The notes under the pieces are model-generated. The model ran no database searches, was not told where the DNA came from, and worked only from the letters and a program-made list of their open reading frames with translations. From Echinarachnius parma (lineage: Eukaryota; Echinodermata; Echinoidea; Clypeasteroida; Echinarachniidae), in the NCBI GenBank assembly GCA_037951105.1, contig JBAMJV010008058.1, forward strand, positions 1-64,000: DNA of 64,000 bases. The letters run 5' to 3'. This document shows, piece by piece, positions 39,200 to 49,358 of this stretch; the first letter of the stretch is position 1, and each line of letters starts with the position of its first letter. The position numbers and the translations under genes are program-made.

Positions 39200-40380
39200 A
39201 ATAGGCGTTGATGAGCATTACCATAGAACTAGAACTAGAACTAGAAAGTGGTACGTTGGACTGTCACATTTCTGCTCATCAGGGGGGTTTGTCTACCTTA
39301 ATTAAATCACGTTTTCGGGTTGTCCGTCCGTCCATCCGTACGTCCCGTTCTCGTGATCGCGTTATCTCAAGAACGGATTGTCGGATTCTGACCAAACTTG
39401 GTACATGTATGTATCTTGAGAGGCCGATGTTCTGATTAGATTTTGGGGTCATGAGGTCAAAGGTCAAAGGTCACAGAGCTCATTATATGTGACTGCTTAC
39501 CCCAAAACCCCCAAAAAGTCGCGGTATATGATTCTCTGCTACGAGCTAAAGTATGTAATTTTTGCTGAAAAATCTAATTTTATAAATTTACTTTACCTGA
39601 AAGCATAATCTTTCCTCTATCGACTGTTTCAAATTTTGAGTCTTAAAACGAAGCCAAAGTTGAGTAATGAGCAGTTTTCTAGGCTCCTCCGCACTACGCG
39701 CCTGAGTGACCCTAATCTTTAGAGCCTCTTTTCTCCTCATTCTGTAAAACTAGACCTTCCCACTCTCCTACATTTAATCGCTTTGTTGATTAGGTTCGGA
39801 GTGTCCAAATTTGATGAGTTATATATCATTTTAAAGCTTAGTGTCTACTCTTTCCAGCTAGATAAAAAAATCCAAATTCATGTTTGTCAACTTTTTGGGG
39901 GTTTTGGGGTAAGCGGTCACATATATGCAAAAATAGCTTGTGATAGCATTATCTCAAGAACCAATTGATGGATTCTGACCAAACATGGTACATGCATGTT
40001 TCTTGGGGAGCCATGAATGAACTGATTAGATTTTGGGGTCATGAGGTCAAAGGTCACAGGGCTCATTATGTATGTAAAAATAGCTTGTAATTGGAAATCT
40101 CAAGAACAACATTTGTCAGATTTCAATCCAACTTGGTACCTGAATGTATCTTAGGGAGCAATTTTAGTCAATATATTTTGGGGTCATGAGGGCAAAGGTC
40201 AAGGTCACTTATAGCTCATAATTGTGATACGTCAAGATCTGATAGACAGATTACCATCAAAATTGAGTTGACAGAATTAATTCAGTGTATGGTGATTTGG
40301 GCTTGATATAAATAAATCACGTAATGGCGGAGGCATCATTTTTGACTGCGCACAGTCGAAGATCCATCTAGTTTAAGGAA
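39200..40380 (+). repeat. dispersed repeat with three internal units carrying AGGTCA motifs
   Basis: Three related units each contain a phrase like TTCTGACCAAACTTGGTACA, then TTTTGGGGTCATGAGGTCAA (39,380-39,475, 39,975-40,060, 40,110-40,210). The element ends with GGCGGAGGCATCATTTTTGA and GTCGAAGATCCATCTAGTT, phrases common in marine invertebrate repeats as I recall them. No protein is coded. It sits in the DUSP intron. Confidence 0.6.
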
Positions 40381-40423
40381 TAAAATGTTCACTTTTTAAT
40401 TGTTATCATTTTATTTATACTAG

Positions 40424-40538
40424 AAAGTGGGCATCAAATTCTGTGGACTAAAGGTGCAGGACGTTGAGGAATCTGATCTGAGTGCCCACTTTGACACCAC
40501 TGCGCAGTTCATCGATAGTGCTCTTGCACACGAAGATG
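40424..40538 (+). CDS. DUSP3-like phosphatase, penultimate exon
   Basis: It has an acceptor TTTATTTATACTAG and a donor GTATGT. The reading is KVGIKFCGLKVQDVEESDLS, then AHFDTTAQFIDSALAHEDG. It contains the general-acid Asp region (QDVEESDLS) and the helix before the active-site loop, as in VHR. It joins in phase after the exon ending FYD at 36,030. It ends in phase 1 (one G), which fits the start GC-AGA of the exon at 48,835, but that exon lies on the opposite strand here. Both plus-strand exons are 115 bp. Confidence 0.92.
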
Positions 40539-41800
40539 GTATGTTACTTACAAAACGACCGTTATGTCGCTGTGGTAGTTTCTCTTTTATTAGCTAAAAT
40601 AGTCAAATTTTGTTCAAAATATTAGATTTAGGATTTTGGTATTTCCTGAATATAAGCATATCTTAATCCACCTTCTGTGAAATTTTGATATTTTCGGTAA
40701 TTTTCCCAATAAGTGTTATTTGGCTTTACGTAGACCTTCTTTCTTCTCTTCATCTCAAGTACTGCCTCCTTCTTCCTCATTGTCTGTTGCACCTTTCTCT
40801 TTACTATCCTTTAATTCTCATGCGATTTGAGCACCTTAAATTCTAAAGGTACGTGGATAATAATAATAATAATAAAAAATAACAGTTATTTATATAGCGC
40901 TAATCCCGTGTGGATCATACCGCTTTACACGATTATTATGTACCCCTTTCTCTGTACATACTGTCCTTTCTCATGCGATTTTAGCACCTTATTAGATGGA
41001 TATATTGTGCAACTATAATAAATATATTCATTACAGGGTTCACACAGGGCGCCTGGAAATCCTGAAAAGTCATGGAATTTACTTGTTTGTTTTGCAGGCC
41101 TTGAAAGTCAGGGAATTTGACCCTTTTCTTTTCCAGGCCTTGAAAGTCAGGGAATTTGACCCTTTTCTTTTCCAGGCCTTGAAAGTCAGGGAATTTGACC
41201 CTTTTCTTTTCCAGGCCTTGAAAGTCAGGGAATTTGACCCTTTTCTTTTCCAGGCCTTGAAAGTCAGGGAATTTGACCCTTTTCTTTTCCAGGCCTTGAA
41301 AGTCAGGGAATTTGACCCTTTTCTTTTCCAGGCCTTGAAAGTCAGGGAATTTGACCCTTTTCTTTTCCAGGCCTTGAAAGTCAGGGAATTTGACCCTTTT
41401 CTTTTCCAGGCCTTGAAAGTCAGGGAATTTGACCCTTTTCTTTTCCAGGCCTTGAAAGTCAGGGAATTTGACCCTTTTCTTTTCCAGGCCTTGAAAGTCA
41501 GGGAATTTGACCCTTTTCTTTTCCAGGCCTTGAAAGTCAGGGAATTTGACCCTTTTCTTTTCCAGGCCTTGAAAGTCAGGGAATTTGACCCTTTTCTTTT
41601 CCAGGCCTTGAAAGTCAGGGAATTTGACCCTTTTCTTTTCCAGGCCTTGAAAGTCAGGGAATTTGACCCTTTTCTTTTCCAGGCCTTGAAAGTCAGGGAT
41701 ATTTGTAAAATGATATGGGTCATGGAAAGTCATGGAATTAAATATATTACTGAAGGGGGGGGGGGGGGGGGAATCATAATTTTTTAACTTTTTGTGGGAC
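40539..41800 (+). other. DUSP intron up to the viral insertion
   Basis: Contains an ATA-rich tract near 40,859, a 39-bp tandem array and a G run at 41,757-41,771. Its last bases before the insertion, TTTTTTAACTTTTTGTGGGA, look like a branch point and T-rich tract of a 3' splice site, which suggests that the last exon once followed directly. Confidence 0.65.
41099..41698 (+). repeat. 39-bp tandem array, 15 full units
   Basis: The unit begins CCTTGAAAGTCAGGGAATTT and ends CCCTTTTCTTTTCCAGG. Fifteen full copies are practically identical, with a partial unit at 41,684-41,698 and a diverged unit in front (41,061-41,098). As 39 is a multiple of 3, one frame on each strand stays open over the whole array (repeat peptides ALKVREFDPFLFQ and KFPDFQGLEKKRV). 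Each unit holds a polypyrimidine tract and CAG-G, which equals a splice acceptor. Confidence 0.95.
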
Positions 41801-41882
41801 AATTTTATAAATAGTTCGATCACGATACTAGTATCGGTTGGTATCGTTAGTATCGTTTGGTATCGTTTGAAAAGTAGATCCG
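41801..41882 (+). repeat. terminal repeat of the viral element, copy 1
   Basis: 82 bp beginning AATTTTATAAATAGTTCGAT, identical to 48,838-48,919. It contains the reiterated phrase GTATCGTTTGGTATCGTTTG. Relative to the host exon the two copies behave like inverted termini of one inserted element. The outer AATTTTATAAAT is nearly palindromic, so the exact end and any short target duplication (possibly AATT) cannot be fixed. Confidence 0.85.
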
Positions 41883-41987
41883 TCCCGTACGTGCTAACCG
41901 TAGGGTACGTATTATATTACGTGCGTGACTATGCGTACGCGTAACCCTAATATATATCTTAATAACATTGCGCGTATTGGGATAGTC

Positions 41988-41995
41988 TATATAAG
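41988..41995 (+). promoter_or_regulatory. TATA box, first arm
   Basis: TATATAAG lies 34 bp before the first start codon (42,029) and about 190 bp from the element end. The position fits an early promoter reading inward. Confidence 0.55.
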
Positions 41996-42028
41996 TTAGC
42001 GCACACGCATTAAAGACCATATGCGGAC

Positions 42029-42361
42029 ATGGATCCTACTGATACATTTAAAGAGGATATTGCTAATACTATTTTTACCATTGGATGTACTATTAGCAAC
42101 ATAAAGAGTGAAATACATGGATTGCAATCTAAGTCTGACATCGTCATTAATGAATTATGTGAATTCCGAGATACTTTAAGTTCTTTTATTCAAAAGGACC
42201 TTACTGAACATACAAAGTATGAATTGACATTGCTACTTGGAATTCTAAAAGGTTATTCTGATTTTTGCAATTTTGCACAAACGGATTCTACTTTGGACGC
42301 CATCTTGAAAGAAATGAAAGCGATTGAAATCTTTACAAAATGTCACTTCCATCCCGCATAA
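42029..42361 (+). CDS. viral hypothetical protein, helical, 110 aa
   Basis: First gene after the terminal promoter. The protein is predicted largely helical, with phrases such as NIKSEIHGLQSKSDIVINEL and the motif LCEF, which also occurs in the three following small proteins. It has no membrane segment and no known domain that I recognise. Its end overlaps the start of the next gene by 22 bp. The last 70 bp are part of a tandem duplication that also covers the next gene. The role is unknown. Confidence 0.6.
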   Translation: MDPTDTFKEDIANTIFTIGCTISNIKSEIHGLQSKSDIVINELCEFRDTLSSFIQKDLTEHTKYELTLLLGILKGYSDFCNFAQTDSTLDAILKEMKAIEIFTKCHFHPA

Positions 42362-42549
42362 ATTCATTGTTAAATGAATTAAATTCTACGGGTACTGCTG
42401 CCGTTAAAGAATTACAAGAACTACATGCGAAGAACGAAAAAGTAAAAGCACATGAACTGTCCGTGCAGATATTAACACTTAAACCTACACTACTTAACTT
42501 TTTTTCTCTTTGTGAATTCATTGAAAACCGTGACCTTAATGGAGAATGA
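42340..42549 (+). CDS. viral small coiled-coil protein, copy 1 (69 aa)
   Basis: Reads MSLPSRINSLLNELNSTGTA, then a helical stretch and FFSLCEFIENRD. It is nearly identical to the next gene and more distantly related to the third, so this is a local family of three. Unknown function. The DNA from about 42,293 to 42,549 is repeated from 42,556, an almost unchanged and therefore recent tandem duplication. Confidence 0.6.
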   Translation: MSLPSRINSLLNELNSTGTAAVKELQELHAKNEKVKAHELSVQILTLKPTLLNFFSLCEFIENRDLNGE

Positions 42550-42602
42550 CTTACCTTGGACGCCATCTTGAAAGAAATGAAAGCGATTGAAATCTTTACA
42601 AA

Positions 42603-42860
42603 ATGTCACTTCCATCCCGCATAAATGCGTTGTTAAATGAATTAAATTCTACGGGTATTGCTGCCGTTAAAGAATTACAAGAACTACATGCGAAGAACGA
42701 AAAAGTAAAAGCACATGAAGAAGACCTTCAAAGACAAATTGAAGAACTAGAACTGTCCGTGCAGATATTACTACTTAAACCTGCACTACTTAACTTTTTT
42801 TCTCTTTGTGAATTCATTGAAAACCGTGACCATATCAACCGTGTCCTTAATGGAGAATGA
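42603..42860 (+). CDS. viral small coiled-coil protein, copy 2 (85 aa)
   Basis: Duplicate of the preceding gene with two extra in-frame pieces. One codes for EEDLQRQIEEL and is part of a 35-bp stretch (42,715-42,749) identical to 53,083-53,117 inside the polymerase gene of the other arm, in the same reading frame. The C-terminal FFSLCEFIENRD is kept. The stop overlaps the next start (ATGA-type overlap). Unknown function, probably a coiled coil. Confidence 0.65.
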   Translation: MSLPSRINALLNELNSTGIAAVKELQELHAKNEKVKAHEEDLQRQIEELELSVQILLLKPALLNFFSLCEFIENRDHINRVLNGE

Positions 42861-43114
42861 CTTCAATAACTGCAGTACAAGCTGAATTAAGTAAGTTGGA
42901 TATTTCTAGTACCTTTAATGAATTACACATATTAAAAAAGAACTTTGAAAAAATAAAGGAAGAGGAACTTTCTGAGACCGATGCTCTTTCTATAAGTAAA
43001 ACTATTAAAGAGTTCATCGTTCTTTGTGAATTCATTGAAGTGAATGCCATGTATTTGGCAATGCAAGAAAAGCAGTTTGACGACTGGAAAAAATACCATG
43101 CGGCAATGGAATGA
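42857..43114 (+). CDS. viral small coiled-coil protein, third paralogue (85 aa)
   Basis: It starts inside the last codons of the preceding gene. The protein shares the plan of the two before it (helix, then FIVLCEFIEVN) but little direct identity, so this duplication is older. The C-terminus is helical (LAMQEKQFDDWKKYHAAME). No known domain. The stop overlaps the next start by one base. Confidence 0.6.
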   Translation: MTSITAVQAELSKLDISSTFNELHILKKNFEKIKEEELSETDALSISKTIKEFIVLCEFIEVNAMYLAMQEKQFDDWKKYHAAME

Positions 43115-43236
43115 TGTCTGAAACTGATATTGTGATAATTACTTGGCTTGCCAGTGCTTGGGCTTTCATTTTGATCCTGTGGATAGTTATTTTTTACTGG
43201 CCCGGAGAAAAACAACAACAACAACAACAACCATAA
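43114..43236 (+). CDS. viral tiny membrane protein, 40 aa
   Basis: The start codon overlaps the previous stop by one base. The protein is one hydrophobic helix (VIITWLASAWAFILILWIVI) followed by FYWPGEKQ and a short glutamine run. The short Ser-Glu-Thr-Asp N-terminus and positive C-terminal end suggest a single-pass protein. Its place between other small early genes recalls the small membrane proteins of adenovirus E3, but this is analogy only. Confidence 0.55.
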   Translation: MSETDIVIITWLASAWAFILILWIVIFYWPGEKQQQQQQP

Positions 43237-43239
43237 CTT

Positions 43240-43467
43240 ATGATGGCACCATTAATAAAAGAAGCTAATCTAAGACTTATCTGGGATATGGAACTTTTCA
43301 AACTATTTGTTTTTATTGGTGCACTTTTTATAACATTGATTGGTTACTTCATCGCTTATTCAATCTGGAAATGTTATAAAAAACAACGTGATTCGTCTGA
43401 ACCTGTATTACAACAACGTCACCGAAATTATCGCATATCAGATGACGTGATCGATCTTCCTCTATAA
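43240..43467 (+). CDS. viral single-pass membrane protein, 75 aa
   Basis: Four bases after the preceding stop. A hydrophobic segment (LFVFIGALFITLIGYFIAYS) at about residues 21-40 is followed by a basic cytosol-type tail (WKCYKKQRD, then QQRHRNYR) that ends DDVIDLPL. The acidic-leucine end might be a sorting signal, which is inference. Two starts (MM) are possible. No family is recognised. Confidence 0.6.
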   Translation: MMAPLIKEANLRLIWDMELFKLFVFIGALFITLIGYFIAYSIWKCYKKQRDSSEPVLQQRHRNYRISDDVIDLPL

Positions 43468-43504
43468 ATAGGAATGGATATTTCCGATAGCACTATCGAT
43501 CACG

Positions 43505-43855
43505 ATGAATTCTGTCAGAGTAAATGATTGGACAACTGAACCATCGAATGACTATATTTCTACCGTTTATTATAATCTTCATTGTGGTCATAGAGAAAAT
43601 GATTGGGTAATTGAACCTGAAAAAAGATCTGTTATGTTTCCAGGCAACTCTATATCAGTGGGTGAATTTAAACGTATAGTATACGATATTGAACATATAG
43701 ATGAAGAACTATTTGATCTTCGTGTGACTGATACATTGCACGGTTATCAATATTCCGAAAATCATACGCGAATCCCCAGAAATAAAACAGTTGAAGTATG
43801 GAGAACTTGGAAACAAACTCTTCCTACTAGTTTCATATGGTCAGCATGTGCGTAA
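43505..43855 (+). CDS. viral DWNN-domain (RBBP6-type ubiquitin-like) protein A
   Basis: The stretch from YISTVYYNLHCGH to RIPRNKTVEVWRTWK follows the DWNN domain of RBBP6: a first strand with VYY/VHYKF, a central segment ISVGEFKRIV matching ISLCDLKKQI, LFDLRVTD matching the strand DLQI, and the end IPRNKTVEVWR matching IPKNSSVIVRR. The DWNN fold is ubiquitin-like and in host RBBP6 sits next to a zinc knuckle and RING E3 domain. Here it stands alone. A second, diverged relative lies in the other arm at 50,921. It may interfere with host ubiquitin or p53/Rb control; that is inference. Confidence 0.7.
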   Translation: MNSVRVNDWTTEPSNDYISTVYYNLHCGHRENDWVIEPEKRSVMFPGNSISVGEFKRIVYDIEHIDEELFDLRVTDTLHGYQYSENHTRIPRNKTVEVWRTWKQTLPTSFIWSACA

Positions 43856-43938
43856 GAATATTTTGCACTGTTTTCAATAAATGAAATTAATCCGCGTTAA
43901 ATAACTATAAATAGAAGTGAACTTTTTAGAAAGTAACA

Positions 43939-44226
43939 ATGGATCCTGATACAGGTGTTGTATACGATTTAGGCTGTATTGAACCTGAGAGTCTTTTGGA
44001 TTGTATCAGTGTTAAATTTCATCAGCTGAAAGTTGCTTTGGCAAACGTTTCAAGATTGGAAAAAGAAAATAAAGCTCTTAGAGCCTTGAACGAAGACCTT
44101 GAGTTGGCTAGTACTGATGCACGTGTTAGAGCTACAGTACGTAAAAACGAAGTAGAAAGACTTTATCAAGAAGTGATTCGTCTTAGAAATCTTCAACGTG
44201 GTGATGGATACACAACCGAACTATAA
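43939..44226 (+). CDS. viral coiled-coil protein, 95 aa
   Basis: The N-terminus is acidic (MDPDTGVVYDLGCIEPESLL), then a long helix with leucine heptads: LEKENKALRALNEDLELAS, then VERLYQEVIRLRNLQ. This looks like a dimerising coiled coil, close in style to leucine-zipper proteins but without a clear basic region. The end overlaps the next gene by 29 bp. Function unknown. Confidence 0.6.
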   Translation: MDPDTGVVYDLGCIEPESLLDCISVKFHQLKVALANVSRLEKENKALRALNEDLELASTDARVRATVRKNEVERLYQEVIRLRNLQRGDGYTTEL

Positions 44227-44950
44227 AGAAATAAGTGCATCGATTGATAAATTGAGAGAAAAAAAAAGATCTCTTGATTTGTGGAAGCCCTACAGAAAAC
44301 CAAAAAGTAATCGGTATTACACACGCTTTGAAAAAAAGAAAAGCGAAGCTTGGTTTGATCGTATGAAACATTGTTCAGCATTGAATGGAACAAATGCGTA
44401 TAAATACGTCAACGAAAATCTTTCTATGGACAAAGCTCTTTGGATTGCTATCAAAGAAGAATTTGGAAAAGTTGATTATTTAGATCATTCGTTATTTCGT
44501 ATGTACAAAGAATTGTGGGAATGTGATGAACTCGTAAAAGATCCTCAGCTGTATAAAGAACTTGAACTACTTCTATTAAGAAACGTCTTGTTGTTTCATG
44601 TGATAAACTACAAGTTAAAACCATCACAGGCTTCAGAACTTGGATACCACGCGTCTGTAAGAATGGAGGATGTTAAAATGAAGGATGTGAGTGAAAAAGA
44701 AGAAGAAAAAGAAGAAGAAGAAGAAGAAGAAGAAGAAGAAGAAGAAGAAGAAGAAGAAGAAGAAGAAGAAGAAGAAGAAGAAGAAGAATCATATATGGTT
44801 ATGGAATGCGGATGCAGATACAATCCTGATTTGTATATGGCTGCTCATGGTGGAGGTCCATGCAATGAAGTATATGATGATTATGAAGATTATGAAGATA
44901 CTCTTGTGATCGATGATGATAATGAAGATATGATAATCGATTACAACTAA
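44198..44950 (+). CDS. viral hypothetical protein with poly-Glu tract, 250 aa
   Basis: A basic N-terminal part (REKKRSLDLWKPYRKPKSNR) is followed by a helical, probably globular part up to about residue 150. A run of about 30 glutamates coded by GAA/GAG repeats follows (44,697-44,788). The end is acidic with MECGCRYNPDLYMAAH and DDYEDYEDTLVIDDD. The repeat length is probably variable between copies. I do not recognise the family. It overlaps the preceding gene, so both may come from one transcript. Confidence 0.6.
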   Translation: MVMDTQPNYKEISASIDKLREKKRSLDLWKPYRKPKSNRYYTRFEKKKSEAWFDRMKHCSALNGTNAYKYVNENLSMDKALWIAIKEEFGKVDYLDHSLFRMYKELWECDELVKDPQLYKELELLLLRNVLLFHVINYKLKPSQASELGYHASVRMEDVKMKDVSEKEEEKEEEEEEEEEEEEEEEEEEEEEEEEEESYMVMECGCRYNPDLYMAAHGGGPCNEVYDDYEDYEDTLVIDDDNEDMIIDYN

Positions 44951-44955
44951 TTACC

Positions 44956-45153
44956 ATGGAATCCGAATCTTATAAAGCAGAACTTGAATTCAAAGCAGAA
45001 CTTGAAAAAGTTGCTAATAGAAGCGTGGAAATTATGCGTCTAAATAGACAATGTCAAATTGAAAAAGTCAAATTGCAAAAAAAAGTAATGCAACTTGAAC
45101 AAGAGGTTGAACACTTAAGAAAGTATAGAATAATGCATTTAGATGCATTATAA
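44956..45153 (+). CDS. viral coiled-coil protein, 65 aa
   Basis: It begins five bases after the preceding stop. Almost the whole protein is one amphipathic helix (YKAELEFKAELEKVANRSVE, then VKLQKKVMQLEQEVEHLRKY). No domain recognised. Downstream, GACCACGCCTACTTTTTAGG and a second CCACGCC lie before a TATA-like stretch for the next gene. Confidence 0.55.
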   Translation: MESESYKAELEFKAELEKVANRSVEIMRLNRQCQIEKVKLQKKVMQLEQEVEHLRKYRIMHLDAL

Positions 45154-45191
45154 GACCACGCCTACTTTTTAGGCCACGCCTCTTTGTATAT

Positions 45192-45202
45192 AGTATATAT
45201 AG
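45192..45202 (+). promoter_or_regulatory. TATA-like element before the 398-aa gene
   Basis: AGTATATATAG lies about 35 bp upstream of the start at 45,236. Two CCACGCC motifs stand just before it (45,156 and 45,172). Confidence 0.4.
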
Positions 45203-45235
45203 TTATGATTTTGTAACAAAATTTTTATTATCGTT

Positions 45236-46432
45236 ATGGCTGTTTGTCAAGATACTCTGAAAGCAAATATCAATACTGAATTGGAGGAGATTATTGACGA
45301 AATTAACAATTTGAACATGGAAGATGATATTCGTATTGAATCCGTATTCCTTGGTCCTGAATTTGAGCGAAAGACTTACCCTAATCCACCTGCGTTTGAT
45401 AAATGGGTAAAAGGAATGGAAATGCCGAGGTATCTTACATGGTGGACAGAGAGTGATAACTGTTTTAATCATCCTTTGCTGTTCTATGAAAAATATGCAA
45501 AAAGTTCGGTGAAATTCAACGCTACAGCTATGTCGACATTTCCAGATTCTTTCATACATGATGATCTGAAGACTATCTTTGATATTATGTATGAAAATGA
45601 TACTTTACAAATATTTCTGGGGTACAATAAAGGCCCATTTCCAAGATTCTGCAAGTGCCACCCGAGAAACGATGCCATGAACAGAGAAATTCATATGCAG
45701 TATTTCTGTGATGCGATTTCTAATACCTTTAAACCATGGCATGATATTTCATCTGAACCTCTTCAAGAAATGAAAAATTCTTCAAAGCAAGTAGAAGAAT
45801 CTTTCAGAAAGCTACGTGGATCACTATGGTGGTGTACAAACATGTACACAGATCTCGCTAATAATATCATCAGTGACCTGAAGGGGGAGGAGCGTGGTAA
45901 AAGATTCAACCCATATGGTAAAAGAGAGGCCGATCCGTGTGCAGACATGTCACCTCATCTACGTAACGAGCTCTTATTGGATGTCTTCAAAGTGATCGAT
46001 TACGCCATGGCTATAAGAAGGGAAGAATCTCAGTACGTGATTCATAACCTTGAAAAGCTCATTTCACCAACAACCGAGTCATGGCTTCTTGCTACTAGGA
46101 ATTACGAAGAAGGGAGTTCTGCGGAAGAGTGTGAATCTGAACCCACCACCGAAATAGAGCCAGCTGTCGACCCCGAACCTCCGGCAGAAGAAACTACGCC
46201 TGAACCCCGAGATTTTATTGAGTATCGAAATAGCCAGCCTGAGGCAGCTTCAGACCCCGAACCCGTGCCCGTGCCCGTACCCGTGCCCGAACCTGCCGAT
46301 ATAAGAACAGCATATGAACCTACAGCTCCGCTTGGTCAGTATTTGTGGCTACATGTGACAGAAAAAGATACTGATAAAAATATAATTAGAAAATTCAAAG
46401 TTAATCTAAAAGAATTTGTTGGAGGTGTATAA
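45236..46432 (+). CDS. viral hypothetical protein, 398 aa
   Basis: The first 290 residues look globular, rich in Trp, Cys and His (LTWWTESDNCFNHPLLFYEK, FCKCHPRNDAMNREIHMQYF, LRGSLWWCTNMYTDLANNII). A disordered acidic-proline linker follows (EPTTEIEPAVDPEPPAEETT and a PVPVPVPVPEP run), then a small C-terminal block (YLWLHVTEKDTDKNIIRKFK). I do not recognise it. It has its own TATA-like box and a long intergenic stretch upstream, so it is probably a separate transcription unit. Confidence 0.65.
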   Translation: MAVCQDTLKANINTELEEIIDEINNLNMEDDIRIESVFLGPEFERKTYPNPPAFDKWVKGMEMPRYLTWWTESDNCFNHPLLFYEKYAKSSVKFNATAMSTFPDSFIHDDLKTIFDIMYENDTLQIFLGYNKGPFPRFCKCHPRNDAMNREIHMQYFCDAISNTFKPWHDISSEPLQEMKNSSKQVEESFRKLRGSLWWCTNMYTDLANNIISDLKGEERGKRFNPYGKREADPCADMSPHLRNELLLDVFKVIDYAMAIRREESQYVIHNLEKLISPTTESWLLATRNYEEGSSAEECESEPTTEIEPAVDPEPPAEETTPEPRDFIEYRNSQPEAASDPEPVPVPVPVPEPADIRTAYEPTAPLGQYLWLHVTEKDTDKNIIRKFKVNLKEFVGGV

Positions 46433-46527
46433 AAAAAAATGGCTTGTTTTGGACTTAAAGATCATCTTGATCAAACGTATATGAAACCTTCACAAATGGG
46501 ATGGTGGTGGTTGAAACGTAGAGCCGT

Positions 46528-48941
<2,414 letters not shown>

Positions 48942-49032
48942 CTATGCGCGCGCGCCGTGCGTCTGTGTTATAAGTATGTTAGACGTTTATGACGTTTACT
49001 TAACATAATTTGTGGTATCAGTCCGCGTACCT

Positions 49033-49040
49033 TATATATA
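49033..49040 (+). promoter_or_regulatory. TATA box, second arm
   Basis: TATATATA about 40 bp before the first start codons (49,079 and 49,084) and about 195 bp from the element end. It mirrors the TATA box of the first arm. Confidence 0.5.
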
Positions 49041-49083
49041 GCTGTGTCGTACGCTGAAAGCTCATATCTCATCAGAGCATGGT

Positions 49084-49213
49084 ATGGAGTACACTGTTAC
49101 TACTATTACTGCTAGGATTATTATTACTACTAAGCACGTTAAAAAGATATTGGACTCACCTTCAAACATATTAGTGTTTGGATATTACGGAGCATTCTTA
49201 TACGGACTGATTG
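49084..49213 (+). CDS. viral small leader-type open frame / first exon
   Basis: A frame from 49,084 reads MEYTVTTITARIIITTKHVK, then a hydrophobic ILVFGYYGAFLYGLI, and reaches a GTAAGC donor at 49,214. An AG acceptor after a long T run ends at 49,340. With this splice the frame would stop about 8 codons later, just where the next gene starts (ATG at 49,359). It may be a short membrane peptide or simply a 5' leader exon. An overlapping ATG at 49,079 opens a 31-codon leucine-rich peptide. Confidence 0.4.
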
Positions 49214-49358
49214 GTAAGCATCAATATTATTTATTCTATTTATTTTATCATAGTTATAAAACAATTAAAATATTTTTTTAAATGGTAATTTTAATGAGTG
49301 TGCTAGTATTTATTTTGTTTTTTTCTTTTATTTTTTTTAGCCATTGCATCAAACCATC

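Larger units (their letters stand above)
41801..46527 (+). mobile_element. Polinton/adintovirus-like endogenous virus, first arm
   Basis: The arm starts with an 82-bp sequence that is repeated exactly at 48,838, where the second arm starts. It carries about ten plus-strand genes in close packing, with overlaps of stop and start codons. At about 46,527 it meets the host minisatellite. One large rearrangement therefore separates it from the second arm; otherwise its frames look open. The family assignment rests on the second arm (polymerase B, adenain-type protease, capsid-type proteins). The identical ends suggest a young insertion. Confidence 0.75.

Noticed and set aside
40981-41823. Open frames of 263 and 280 codons on opposite strands
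   Set aside because: Both come from the 39-bp array. The units are identical at the DNA level, with no sign of selection on a protein.
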